This document shows, one piece after another, positions 46,701 to 58,109 of a stretch of 64,000 nucleotides of DNA (positions within the stretch are counted from its first letter, which is position 1; every line of letters begins with the position of its first letter). A model generated the notes under the pieces. It saw nothing but the letters and a program-made list of their open reading frames with translations. It had not been told where the DNA came from and did not search any database. A program made the translations under genes and the position numbers. This DNA comes from Heliopora coerulea (lineage: Eukaryota > Cnidaria > Anthozoa > Scleralcyonacea > Helioporidae), in assembly GCA_030142905.1 (NCBI GenBank), contig JASJOG010000032.1, positions 916,001 through 980,000 of the forward strand, in the 5' to 3' direction.

Positions 46701-47510
46701 AAGGATCTAATCTCCAAAAAACTAGTCTCTCCCTGTCTGAATATTCATGAAGATTTTTTGCCATTCAAAAGTGCAAGGACATACAAAACAAATACAAATG
46801 AAAACAAAGTGCAACAAGAAGCCCTTTTCCACTGTCCTGAGCCCGGATGCAACATGGTGTTTAAATCATTCAGCAAGCTTGAAAGTCACTTAGATGTTGG
46901 TGATCACATGACAGAGAAGACTAAAGAAAACCGTATGATCTACGATAACCTGAGGCTAGGATGGGCGGCAAAATTTCAATCAGTTGACATATCCTCACAA
47001 GATTCTAGTGCTTGTGCTGAACTGCCTTGTCACCCATCCAGAAAACAAGCAGAGAAAAGCTGTGATTTGGAGAGTGGATGGGCACTGCACAAGACTAAGG
47101 CAGGGACAGTTCGCTTTTCTGTGAATGTTAAAGATTATTTAACCAAACGATTCCACATTGGCAAGTGGACAGGGAAGAAATCAGACCTTGCATAGGTCTC
47201 AGCTGATATGCGAACTGCTAAGACACCAGATGGGTCTCAGCTTTTTAGTCACGGTAAATGGCTTAAAAAGAGTCAAGTCCAAGGTTTCTTCTCTCGACTA
47301 GCCTCTTCTAGAAGAAAACAGAACAACAAAGAGCTAGACCTTGAATACCTAGAAGAAGCAAGCACAGAAGCTGAGGAAGAGGACAGGGCAAGGCTACTGG
47401 ATGAGGTTGTGGCAGAACTTGGCCCCAAACACCCTATTTGGTTTGATACATGTTGTCTGTGTGACTGTTTGCATGATGGTGAACTTCAGAAGTTCAGTGT
47501 AGTATGCTGA
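43732..47510 (+). pseudogene. DDE-like transposase with C2H2 finger, unclassified family
   Basis: Exon 1 (43732-44137, after a TCTCTTCAG acceptor) has a Cys/His region, SICGSSCGFEEFVKLNSC, and ELDEIQTNEMIVYPKHWHLL. The 600-bp intron 44138-44737 has GTAAGT and TTTTTTTCAACTAG borders. The next exon begins PPKNLAMGAISSLAASTPF. Frame 1 carries LVVLTTAYKNAGTRNLKRQ, then the core VMDWVMKFLQLKYWEKQSDW (about 46050-46110). Frame 2 has QLRSDEAGCYHNN (46300-46338), YDFSEPQYGKDICDR and CNEGHNV. Frame 3 holds a C2H2 finger, FHCPEPGCNMVFKSFSKLES with H..H (46828-46905), and the C-terminal KDYLTKRFHIGKWTGKKSD and LFSHGKWLKKSQVQGFFSRL. The Asp/Asp/Glu in MDWVMKF, SDEAGCYH and NEGHN are candidate catalytic acids. 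Lesions are frameshifts near 46240 and 46515 and stops at 44005, 45307, 45538, 45748, 45898 and 47193. Confidence 0.7.
44234..44392. repeat. Pogo-type MITE in the intron of the DDE gene
   Basis: Ends CAATAAACTCTCGATAA (44234 on) and GAGAGTTGGCTG (to 44392) are imperfect inverted repeats. They match the CAGTCAACTCTC termini of the 56392-57560 element. TA precedes the left end; CA follows the right end. It lies wholly inside intron 44138-44737. Confidence 0.65.
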
Positions 47511-48128
47511 AAGAAATACTTCGCTATTTTGATGTTTACTTCGCTTGAAGAGATCAAAAGAAAGGCTTGCTTGCCAAGCTGTCTACATATTTGGCATCCT
47601 GTGAGTGTTCTCAATTTGAGTGATTTAGTTCTTGCCTTGACGAGTAGCCAAAACAGCCATAACTGAAAAAAAAGAAAACTAGCAAAAGAAAACTGAGTAA
47701 TATTGTTTGCTTGTTGACTTTTGTTATTTTCATTGAAGTACTAATCATAGTACGGTAATTAGCCGGTTCATTATGATGTGTAATCACATGAAATATCACA
47801 CATGTAGTAATCTATAGTTCTCATAATCTACTTCAATTCATTGAATTGTGCCTAAAATTACATGTAAAGACTTGTGGCATTTAGTAATCAGAATCAATTA
47901 AAGCGACTTAATATCAATAATATCATGTCTGCTTTTACACTTTTTGTATACAATTTTAAGACCACTGTCACACAACATACAAACTTGAGATAAATTTTTT
48001 TTTATATATAATTTCCGTTAAAATAGGTGAGCAACCATTACATTCTTATTTAAAGTTACTAATAAAATAATCTTCAACTGATGATTTTGTGGTTTTTAAG
48101 AAGTTCCTTTCTGACAGCTCCTATTTTC
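47511..48128. other. 3' non-coding part of the long-TIR element
   Basis: AT-rich sequence between the gene's end and the right arm. Nothing further recognised. Confidence 0.5.
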
Positions 48129-48860
48129 ATCTAATTAGCAATTAAAAAATGTCAGGCCAATTTCACGTGCAAACATATACTTTGCTAAAACCAAAAATTC
48201 TGATTATTTTGAGCCTGTCACACATTCACTTAAATTTATTTATAGTCTATTTTGCATTTTTCCTACTTTTCAAGCTGTCTTCAGCCAAAACTTCACCTCA
48301 ACAGGGTAAGCAAAAGTACTCGCATTTTGCTTAAAAATGTCAAAATAGTCAATATTTATCATGTCACCATTTTGCAAATATGCTTTGCCCAAAAATGTTA
48401 TTCTTGAATCTTGTAGACATAATAGATTTGAGATTATGATGCACTTGAGAGAAGAAGGAATTTTACGGTCAGTTATCTCCAAGGTATTGTGAATTAGCTG
48501 TCAATGAGGTCTATTCAAAAACCTGACAAATATTGAAATTTTACTATATTCAATTTTTATTTAAAAATTTTACCCTAACATGAATTAAAAAATCAGCAAG
48601 TTTGAGTAAGTTTAGATAAATTCATCCGGTTTTAGCGCTTTTGAAAGTAGATACAAATTTCATCATTAAAAAACGTCATTTTACACTTCCTCGACCGAGT
48701 TGGAAAAAGGTCGCCTGAGAAATTAAAAAAAAGTTTGAACTAAAAACTATCACAATTTTTATTCATCATGTAAGTTACTTGTTTCACATAGAAAGTTTCA
48801 GGAAATTCTGTGATGTCACAAAATTTGAGTGGTTGGTTCTTAGGTTGACTGCCTCTTAAC
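48129..48860 (-). repeat. Right long terminal inverted repeat
   Basis: Reverse complement of the left arm. The frames that open in both arms on opposite strands (MSG.FHVQTYTLLKPKI) are a by-product of the repeat, not separate genes. Confidence 0.85.
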
Positions 48861-49380
48861 TGAATTTTGGTTATTTGACTGGAGTCGCCAAAACTGGAGT
48901 CTGGTATGGACTGCAGTATTCTTCCCAAATGGATCAACTTTCTCCCTTTTGAAGATGTTGAGGAAGACAAGAGCACCATTGTTGACCATGATAACGGCTA
49001 TAAACTAAGACATGTCTACAGTTCACAAGCATCTCTTAGCTGTAGAAGGTATAGTGAATCATCTATCTTGATAAAGCAGCAGAATGTGATACCGATAGCT
49101 CTTCCAGATGTAAATTGGTAGCCCAACCCAATGGTGATGGATCTTCTGACAACACACCATCCTCAAACACCTTAGTACCTGAGGATAAATAGCTGAGCGA
49201 AATACCTCATGGATTTGACCCAGAAACTGGCAGAGATAGTAAACAAATTTCAGTGCTGAAAAGTGCAGGAGAGCGAACTTGAAAAGTACAAGAACTCTGA
49301 GAACTGCAATAAACTAGTAGTACCCAGAAATCTGGTGAAAAGTAAACCATCCTATATCGGAAAGTGACTAGATTGAATAA
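48861..49380. other. Unassigned stretch with one plus-strand frame
   Basis: Frame 48906-49121 (ILPKWINFLPFEDVEEDK near its start) has plausible composition but no recognised relatives. Confidence 0.25.
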
Positions 49381-49389
49381 CTAATCGAA

Positions 49390-50215
49390 TTGCATGATGT
49401 ATTGTGACCAACAGGATCATAGTAAGTAGGTGTGTCATGTGGTCATATACTATTATGTTTGTAGTATGTTTTGCATATGTGATTGTGAAATAAAGTTATA
49501 AATTTCAATGTTGTGACTTGTTGAGGTCTACTGTTCAGTGGAGGGAACATTCTAGACATGTCGTACCTCCAATGGGATAACTAAATCGCTAGTTGAATGA
49601 GTCTAGTGGTAAGGAAACGAGATATGGAGCCAGACACATTAGAAACTAAGCTAACCCAGCTTAAACTTGCACTTGAGAGAATGAAGTTTGTGTGTTGGAA
49701 GCTGCATCCCAAGAAGCTATTAAAAGACACCTAAAAGTACTCAGAATGATTCTTTGCAAAACCAACCAACATAGACACCCAATAGAGACAAAAAAGATTG
49801 CCAAAATAGAGGATTTATCATCAATAAATAAATGGAATTACAAAATCAACGCCAAACTAGAAGCAGATGGTGAAGTAATTCACCTTCCATGATGGCCAGA
49901 GAACAAAAGCAGGCCAGGGAAGAAGAACACTTACAATTCGAAGCCAAACTTGATGATACAAAACAGGAAGACAAGAAGTTGCACACTGTAACAGAAAGAA
50001 CAGCCAAACTCCCAGAATTGGTTATTCAAATTATGATGGATCCTACATGGATTGGCCCAGATTTTAGGTACAGTTTACTGAAGCAATCAACAAAAGCTCC
50101 CTAGCCACCATCAACGAGTTTACTTATTTGTGCAAGTTATTCTAGCCCAAGGTTAGATGCACAGCGGCAGCATTACCATTTACTACCAAAGGCTACAACA
50201 GGGCAAAAATTTTTT
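49390..50215 (+). pseudogene. BEL/Pao retrotransposon leader and gag fragment
   Basis: The gag-like signal starts at 49620 with MEPDTLETKLTQLKLALERM. It continues through charged coiled-coil-like pieces (REQKQAREEEHLQFEAKLDD) and ends with the DUF1759-type region, in which DWPRF, QFTEAINKSS and [13 protein letters not shown] are visible in another frame (about 50045-50200). At least four frame changes occur. The upstream 49390-49590 has an AATAAAG signal at about 49490 and could be an LTR, but no partner LTR is visible. The fragment stops abruptly at about 50210, where minus-strand helicase sequence begins. Confidence 0.65.
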
Positions 50216-51545
50216 TTTTTCAAAGTGAATAACCTGATGAACACTTTTGCAATCAATGCCCATGCCAAAAGCAATAGTTGAAATTAAGACGTGGATATGC
50301 TTTACTTCCTGTCCAAGATCATCAATTACATGTGCTTTGACAGAATCTGGTGTACCTACATGATACATTTCCACCAATCTGTTCTGAGGTTTTGGGCTGC
50401 AATGGTAGAACTTACAACTCAAATTCAGTTCAAAAATATGATATATTAACCCACAGTGTTTGCATGTTTGACAGAGTATATCAATGTGTGGTCATCCCCA
50501 ATCCCTCAATCAGCCCTGAAAAAAAACATCTCTAGAGGCATATTAATATCAATGTAGTGGACACTGTAACACAAGTTCAGCCAATTGGGGCTCCTCTGAA
50601 CTGTATAAGTGCTATTGGTTAGTAGCTGTATACAGTTGAAAATTCACCCTGTTGTAGACTTAGTTGCCATTGCAGTAAGGACAAGAAACTTTACACCAGA
50701 TGGCACAAGTGATCTTAATTCTCCTAGATTACCATACCACTGTCAAAAGAATATGCTTTGTTTTCCAAGCCCACCATTTGAAAAGCATCAACGTCATTAT
50801 AACTAAAATAATCAACACACTGTCTGTCCGTATCATGCATACTAAGACCATACATTTAGTTTTGATGCAAAACAGATTGATGTAAGAAATTGTGTGCAAA
50901 TGTTGTTCAGTCATGTATGAAGTGAATCCTATCCTTTGTTAAATAGTTAGCCTGTTCACAGCTATTAAAGTTATAGCAAGAGTAAATACAAATACACATT
51001 GTCATTCAAAGCAAGTAAATCTAAAACAGTTACTTAAATAGATAATACTTAACACTGGTGAATACAGTGAGCTTCATCTACAGCCACACAAACCAGATTT
51101 TCCAAAAACAACTTAGAAGAGAATATTCTTCTCTATGTGTCAGTCACAAGAAGACACTTAAGCAAAGCATGAACATGAGTGTACTTCCCTTGTATCACAT
51201 CTTGCACCACAATATCATTGGATTCGTCTGTGATACAAACAGCAAGTATTTCTAAATTATTCAGGTGAGAAACTTGTTCTTCCGTAAGCGATTTCAATGG
51301 AGAAATCACAACCACAGTGCTTGTACTTCTGGGTCACAGCTTTAAGATGTCAGCAACCAGTGTAACTGCTTGAAAAATCAAAGGTTTTCCAAACGAAGTT
51401 GGCAGGTTAACATAAACATGTTGACCTGAAAAATATTTCTCCAACACCTCTACTTGTTCAGGATAAAGTTCCTTCAAATGTAGAACAAACTATTCCAGCG
51501 ATCAGTATTTGGACGATTGGACGTCATGTTTTGGAAAAGATCTAA
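50216..51545 (-). pseudogene. RecQ-like DNA helicase remnant
   Basis: SF2 helicase motifs run down the minus strand: motif [14 protein letters not shown] (about 51385-51425, usual Gly before FGK replaced); Ia, [14 protein letters not shown] (51275-51315); LVCVAVDEAHC (51060-51095), the DEAH box; LVLTAMATK (50665-50695), motif [23 protein letters not shown] (50345-50410); and [20 protein letters not shown] (50230-50290), motifs V-VI. An AT-rich intron-like stretch separates the DEAH and motif III blocks. In-frame stops and frameshifts are present. The C-terminal end is cut off where BEL sequence starts. Similar RecQ-like fragments are multi-copy in cnidarian genomes and may be transposon-borne. 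Confidence 0.75.
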
Positions 51546-51759
51546 CAATTAAAAATAATTTACACAAAACAAGACAATCATAAAGAACTTAATGTTCATG
51601 TACATGTATATCAGCATAATGGTCGTATCCAATTCAACGGTCCAAATTTTGATGGTATTAAAAACAACACAAAACAAACTAGTAAAGACTGCCTAATTAG
51701 TTGTTTCATGCAGAGTTCAGCTGAGTCAGGTATATCAATGGTGAGATTCCTCAGGATAA

Positions 51760-52215
51760 CCATATGTAGGACTCGGTGGCTCTGTGGCTTGAATATTTGC
51801 TGATTGTACAGCAAACTAAACTCTTCTCTGCAAGTCTATCATAAAGGTTTCTCAAATAATTAGCCACACTTTTTACAAATTAAATCCCACTTGTCTTCAG
51901 CTGTCGAGCTTTTGGCAAATTTCATTTAAAACAGAGGCAGCAGACTGAAGAAGGAGGCTGTCCATTGATCACTTCCTTTTTTTTGGATAACTATCAATGC
52001 TATTGCTTCTTGTTTCTGCTACCTCTTCATCCTCTGGCTGCTCAATGCCTAGTGATGATTTAGATGTGACATTAACAAAGGTTGTGCTATTAGTTGAAAT
52101 ATCTTTCAAGAAACTACACTCATCAAAAAATTTCCAGTTGGGTACCTATATATCATTTGAACCACTTCCACAGCTTTGGCTCTGTTTCACTTTCAGTATC
52201 TGTTCACAGTAAAGG
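51760..52215 (-). pseudogene. MADF/BESS-like protein fragment
   Basis: On the minus strand, near 52100-52160, NWKFFDECSFLKDISTNSTT resembles the end of a MADF domain, whose family ends in a W-aromatic-x-x-x-x-FL pattern. A linker with LGIEQPEDEEVAETRSNSID and a PKKRK basic block follows, then a short helical end, FVKSVANYLRNLYDRL (about 51830-51890), placed like a BESS-type tail. Frames change twice. It lies upstream of the RecQ remnant on the same strand, so the two could belong to one element. Confidence 0.35.
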
Positions 52216-52689
52216 GTGTGCAGACTCTGAGTCTTTGCTATGAAATGAATATAGATAGAGCTTCAACACTTCTTTTGTTCCCCAGAATCTTGTCAACTAA
52301 TATTGGAAAAAGTTATAGTCAAGTTATGAACACAAGGGCTACACTTAAATATTTTCCTGGGAACTTTTCCCAGAATAGTTTGGGTGGTGACAGGGATTCT
52401 TGTGAGTTTAAAGGCTGGGACAACTTTTTAGGAATAGTCACACTACAATATTATTTATTTGCAGTACTATATGATTATTACGATACACAACTACTTACGT
52501 TGAATCAAACTTGAGGCCTGGTCTTTGCATATGATTTGGACAGTAATAGTCTAATAATTAATTTTAGGGTGCTATTATCACCCCTTTTCCATGTTAAGAA
52601 AATGCCTTACTGGTATAGCCTAATAAAAAATATGTGTGCTTATTGGTTTACATGAGATTTAAGCCAAAGTATTAACTATAGAGGTACAG

Positions 52690-53170
52690 GCAGGTTTACA
52701 ACTTAAAAAAAACAAAAGACAAGTTCAGTTTGAACTTAATTAAAGGGTTATGTCTTAAGTCAATATCTGGAACATCCTCTTTTATTAATTCTAGTGAACG
52801 AGTGAGTAAAGTGGCTTGGAAGCCACTGCCAACGTGAGTATGTGGTAAATTTTCTGATGGATCATGCACATAAACTTCCGCATGTGACGTTTTTTCTTTG
52901 CCACATAAAATTCGGGAAAATTTTCTGATGTACATGAGGACAGAAAATTTGCCGGTATAAACGGCCCTTTGTCTGTAAGTTGTAGTTCAATTGAGATTCT
53001 CTGAATCATTGGTCAGGAGTGAAGGAGTTGTGAGCCTGCCCGAGGCATCTTGTTCCCAACCCTTATAGTGGTATAAGCACTCACACTGGGATTTAAAGAC
53101 TAGTCTTTCTGGTTCAAGCACATTCTCACGTAATTCCTTTGGTCTTGACAAATCATTCACAGTATCCTAA
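52690..53170 (-). pseudogene. Unrecognised reading frame with a single stop
   Basis: Read from 53165 down, one frame continues for about 155 codons with one TGA. It starts DTVNDLSRPKELRENVLEPE, includes SQCECLYHYKGWEQDASGRL before the stop, and continues SVLMYIRKFSRILCGKEKTS and HAEVYVHDPSENLPHTHVGS after it. Composition is protein-like rather than repeat-like. I do not recognise the family. It might be an exon or a decayed element gene. Confidence 0.4.
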
Positions 53171-55430
53171 TTAAGGTTCCACTAGTTTCAGATTTATTAA
53201 TGTGATAAAAAATAACTTAAATAATTATCAAAGTCTTCAAGGTGCTTTAAGTTATTTCATATGAGACTGGTTCACTATTCTGGATTAAAGGAAATACACA
53301 ATGTGCACTAATTTATCTGTATAACATCGCACTTCATCAGACTAAAAGAACTCAGTGCTGTTACTGTTTTAAGTACGTTTTTCCATGTAAGAGGGTAGAA
53401 GATGAGAAAGTGCCATAGCGTGCCCTGGTTAGACTTCCCCTCATTATCATAACCAAACTAAACCTATCCAGATTCAGGCTAAGGGCAATGTTGTGAACCA
53501 TAAAGCCTTAGTGACATGTGTGTGATATAAACAACCATGCTATCAAAAAATGCACAGCACCTCTTGAGAGTATCCAACCTCACACGGACATTTTGTCAAT
53601 GTTTTACAGCAACTGCTGCATATACTTGGGAGCTTTTCTTCTCTGCAAAAAGCATGAGAATTAGCTTCACTTAGGACAGAATGTAAATGAGTGCTGGTTA
53701 AGAAAAAAACAAGTATGTTGTGTGATTTCAATGGTTCAGTTTCCCAACAGTCAATCGGGCTGTATAAATCATTTGCCTGCTATGTAAGCAATACAAGTTA
53801 TTTACATTCAACTTATGACCTGTAGCAATATCATGATTTGTGAATAATATGCTAATCATTAATATTCAAATTGCAGCTGGCTTTTGTTACTTTCTCATTA
53901 AAGGCATAATCTGGTAAGTTTGATATAGTCAGTCATCAACCTGATGCAGATCTAATGGGAAAATGTATATTTATATATGATTCAGACAGTCACATTGTTT
54001 GTCATTTCTAAAGTGAAATAGGCCATTGTCCTACTCTGGGACATTGGATGATGACAATTGCCTGTATAATGCTTGTTGGCATTGAAAGTATGGCCAAATA
54101 CCTTTGCTGCCTTACAAGCATCGAGTTGTATCGCCATCCCATCCCCAGATTGAGGAGCAGTATAACAGAGGTACCTTTTCAATGTGCCTGTTTGATGCAG
54201 CAGTGCATAAATTTGATCGAAGAAGTGATTCAGCTATTTATTAGGCCCACAATCAACACATTTCTTAATTTATGTGTCTTTGCATTAGATGATGTCTTTA
54301 AACTGCCTATTGAGTCTTATTTTCCTAGTTCCACTTGTAAGGAAGCACCAGATTCATTATACTGCATGTTCAATTGCACCATTTCAAATAAGAAGGCAAG
54401 AGAGAGTACACATTTCTGCATGTAGTGTTATTCAAACACTGCTGTACATAAAGTGTTGTCTTGTTGCAATAACCATTACGTAAACCTGAACAATCTTTGT
54501 GGAGCAGCTCCAATTAACTTTCTGTTTTTACTAACATTTTGGATCTTGAATATGCTCCAAGTACATCAACAACACAAAGTTTTCTTGACCATATACTTGT
54601 AAGGAAGAGGAGAAACCTCGATGATACACAGATGAATTTGACACCAGAGATCTCATTTTGTGCCACAAGCTGTGGTATTGTAATTTGTTTTATTCACCAC
54701 TTAGGGCCTGCTCCTTAATTGGACAAATGGCAGGGTTATACAATAGAATTTTATGTTCAGCATATTGGGGTGCCTGCTGCTCCATTGATTAAAAGTTAAT
54801 TGATCCATTCGATTGCAGAGTAATCTGGCATTATTGTAAAATTTCACTATAATATAGATACTTATGTATCAGAGGCATATCTTCCAGTACAAAAGCCTAA
54901 AGACCTTTTGTATTACCAGCTTAGGTAAGTTGAACCACAAATAGTTGAAAAGCACTGTCAGCAACAGTAGGAAATTTCTGTGAATGGTAAATATGCATTC
55001 TCTCAAAGTGGATATTGGACATGCCTTCAGCTCCCAAGGATTGACCACATAAGAAATCCTCGGTACAATATAGCTTTTCCATGCTTTTTCCTACTGATGT
55101 AGAGAATTAAAAAATTATTTTGTGTCATATTAAACTTTCTGCCAATCATCTCATCCTGTATCCCAAAGGAGATATTTTTCAATACTTTTGTGACTAAAGG
55201 TCATCTGGCACCTGCCAGAGTAAAATAGTTGAGTACTCGTCAGGAGGGAAAAGGTTAATTTTGGCTACAAATTTGAAGTTTATGAGTATGTTAACATGTT
55301 TAATTGGATTGCAAGGTTTCTCTCAGTTTTCAGAGGAAAAACGTTTTAAATGTTTCACTTTGAATTGACTGTTATTACCATATTGCTTCATCAATTCTTA
55401 TTCTTAACTTGACTATCAAGTTTTACAAGG
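53171..55430. other. Long stretch without a supportable gene
   Basis: Several frames of 60-125 codons open (for example plus 54048-54425) but none shows a domain signature. No repeats matching elsewhere in the window were noticed. Confidence 0.35.
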
Positions 55431-56391
55431 ATTCTGCCTCCTCATTTGCATATTCGAGGTCCCATGAGAGAGCACACATGCATGGTGAAGAAGAAACTCC
55501 AACAAAATTTGTATTGGTTAACGACTAATAAATCTAGTGTATTGTCAACTGAAAACACACTTTCTCTACAGGCAAAAGCTTGTCCAGGGTAAAAGAATTG
55601 GCATTTACTGCGTGAGGATCTTTATCATGTCAACTAATCTTCCCAAAAGGGATAAACAACATGATGAGTACGTCGCCATCTTACATCCAGACAAAAGTCA
55701 TCTCCTTGATGAAGATCTACCCTTACTTGACGGTGAATTCATCGATAAACAGGGACAAAAGTGCAAATCATCTGCTGAAAAGCGGACAGCAACACAAACT
55801 GAAGGGAAATCCTCGAACAAACAAAGTCCACCAAAAGCTATCCAGGCGGGAAAAAAATGGCAAAACAAAGCGCCGCTGCTATAAACTCATCCTCAGTAGC
55901 TGAGGACATTGAGGATATAAAACAACAATTAAAAGATCTAACTAGATCTCTGGCCAAAATTTCACCATTAATAACGGAAATTAAATCGGCCTATGACAAT
56001 TATAATCAGACTGTTGGTTACCAGACTGACCACTATGGTGATGGAAGTGACACTGAAATTGACTTGACAACAACTGCAGACTTGCTGGATCAGCCTCCAG
56101 GGAAAACAGCGAGGGAGGAATTCAGCATACTATCTGGAATGGCAAAAGTGGTGAACAAGATGGCGAGGACCTATACTCAGAATTATCGGAGCTTCTCAAA
56201 CAACTGCTTAGTAAGACGAATTGATGGATAAATTCCCCACACCAAGCAACTGTAATGGACTGGACATTGTCCAAGTCAATCCAGAAATATTTAACAGCAT
56301 CAGGAAAGAGAAAAACGGACAACATGATGCTCCAGAAGCCCCAAAAACCACTATTAAAGGGTATAACTGCAGTTGCCAGAATTCTGGACTA

Positions 56392-57560
56392 CAGTCAACT
56401 CTCATTGTTGCGGAAACCCTGGGGACTGTCATTTGGTGTCCGTAATAGCGAGTGTCCGCAACAGTGGGGTGCGAGAAAAATGACCCATGGTCAGGCTGTA
56501 AAATATCTTTATTATGTATTACTGCTTTTTTATTTTAAAATGTCCAGCTTCTTTCAGTTTCTAGTTAACATTTACTGTGATATATAAATACAAAATACAA
56601 ATTAAAATACAAATCAAAAATCTGTATTGAGAAAAAAATATATACCCAGACCAAAAATCAAACTGTAACATGAATCAGTGTCAATTGCCTTTTCCTTCAC
56701 TGTAAAGCTACGATAACGTAACAAAACTCAGTGGACTTATGCGAAGTTAGTAATCCTGTTTTAGACAAATACTGACAAATACTAACAAATTCATGGCAAG
56801 TAAAGAAAAGTGTGAAGAATAAAAGTCTTATTCTTGGTTGAGAGGCCACCATGCTTACAAAGACGAATTTCAGCCTAAAATTGACATGACTCTTGTGCTT
56901 CAACGTGAACCGGAAAATGCCAAAGATGCACATGTTGTGGCCATAACAGAAAATAACGGACGAGTTGTGGGGCATATCCCTTTAGGACTGTCCAAAATTC
57001 TTTCTTCATTTTTGAAAAGAGTAAATCACAGAGGAGGAGCTGGCCTGGGTTTAGAGATTCCCGTTCTTTACAAGTTTTATGGTGAACATAGATATTTGAC
57101 AAGACTTGACAAACTCATTGGCAGTGATATAGCCAGGCAGTCCTTGTGAGACAAACACGAAGGAATAGCCACTACACACTCTACACAAAAGCACAAGTCT
57201 GTCAAGAGCATTAAAATAGCATAACAAAGTGAAAAGCCTCGAAAGTAATGTAAACCGAGCGGAAGAACTTTGAAGATCGCAGCATACATCTTGGTTGTAT
57301 TGAAAGACATGTTTATATTTTGTCTGTCATTTTTGTCGACAGAAGTAATGACAAACAGAATATTAAAAGAACTTCCGCTGACAAACAGCAGGTGTCCGTT
57401 GTAACGAGAGTAAAACTATACAAATGTTAGTTTGGGACTGCAAGAAGTGTCTGCAATTCCATAATAGCAAGAGTTATTTCAATACATTTCATAGTAGTTT
57501 CAGCCAGGGATTTACTATCTGTCCGTAATAACGGGGTGTCCATAAGGCGAGAGTTGACTG
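56392..57560 (+). mobile_element. Non-autonomous pogo-type transposon carrying a HIRAN-like ORF
   Basis: CAGTCAACTCTC (56392-56403) and GAGAGTTGACTG (57549-57560) are perfect 12-bp TIRs. Both ends also hold GTCCGTAATA-type subterminal motifs (56446-56455 and 57513-57522). TA duplications flank it (56390-56391 and 57561-57562). Removing the element plus one TA restores the gag phase, confirming exact borders. Its length is 1169 bp, with no transposase. Its only ORF is HIRAN-like. The MITE at 44234-44392 shares its termini. Confidence 0.88.
56793..57149 (+). pseudogene. HIRAN-like domain ORF inside the pogo-type element
   Basis: ATG 56793 (MASKEKCEE), one TAA at 56820, then 109 unbroken residues: KSYSWLRGHHAYKDEFQP, LVLQREPENAKDAHVVAITE, RVVGHIPLGLSKILSSFLKR, then a basic end. 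HIRAN domains have a conserved early aromatic/His-Tyr segment, an N..D..A V.V central motif and a VGH(I/V)P motif; all three are visible. It is about the length of a stand-alone HIRAN domain (roughly 100 residues). HIRAN in HLTF binds DNA 3' ends. Here no helicase is attached. The second HIRAN-like ORF, at 63772, shares the GHH.YK and D..AV.V elements. Confidence 0.65.
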
Positions 57561-58109
57561 TATTATATGAAGGCTGAAGAAGGTAAGAAACTGTTACCTC
57601 CTTCAGAATCGGTAATGAAAACCTTCTCTGACGATATCTCATTCTTAAGCAACGCTTTTCATGAAATAGATCTCAGAAGGAAAATTTTATTTAAAGGGGA
57701 CATGAAAACGGAATACAGACTACACTGTGGTGACCAAAACCCAGTTGAGGAAGGGCTGTTGTTTGGTACTGAACTTGGCAAGTCAGCAAAGGATTTGACA
57801 GAAGCCAGAAAAGTGACTAAAGTAAGAATGAAACAGAAAATGCCCCATGCCAGTTGTCAGAACTCACAAGGAAGATCAGAACACAAAAGACAGTTTCCTT
57901 TTTTAGGCTGAAGCAGAGGGGGGATACAGAAATCCAGCCTCATTGTTAACCAGGAATACCGAGATAAAAACTGTAAATAGCATCCAGGTAAGAGCTATTA
58001 CTGCTGACTTGTCAAGGCCAGGTGAGTCTGGTTTGCTATGTGATAGGACACCAGCTAATAAACAAATTGTACAGTCTGGTAGACTGAAATCACATCTGAC
58101 AAAGTAATT

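Larger units (their letters stand above)
42738..48860 (+). mobile_element. Unclassified DNA transposon with about 740-bp terminal inverted repeats
   Basis: Long inverted arms (42738-43489 and 48129-48860) enclose one intron-bearing gene. The candidate target duplication TGAATTTT is at 42730-42737 and 48861-48868. The outer ends read AGAGGCAGTCCACC and, on the other side, GGTTGACTGCCTCTTAAC. The total is about 6.1 kb. The gene's protein resembles a widespread multi-copy cnidarian family with a DDE-like core. I cannot place it in a named superfamily. Confidence 0.7.
55627..57911 (+). pseudogene. DIRS gag-like ORF, split by a pogo-type element
   Basis: It starts at ATG 55627 (MSTNLPKRDKQHDEYVAILH), with an acidic/basic N-terminus. 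It changes frame near 55857 to a coiled-coil-like EDIEDIKQQLKDLTRSLAKI. Frameshifts near 56210-56260 lead to a frame with MDWTLSKSIQKYLTASGKRK. The pogo-type element begins at 56392, and the gag frame continues on its far side at 57561 without loss of phase (KLLPPSESVMKTFSDDISF and so on) to 57911. Function: nucleocapsid-like partner of the DIRS RT, inferred from position. Confidence 0.65.

Noticed and set aside
49380..49600. Confident BEL LTR call
   Set aside because: Only one copy is visible and no primer-binding site is certain; mentioned only as possible.
54048..54425. 125-codon plus-strand frame
   Set aside because: No domain signature, membrane pattern or family match; likely chance.
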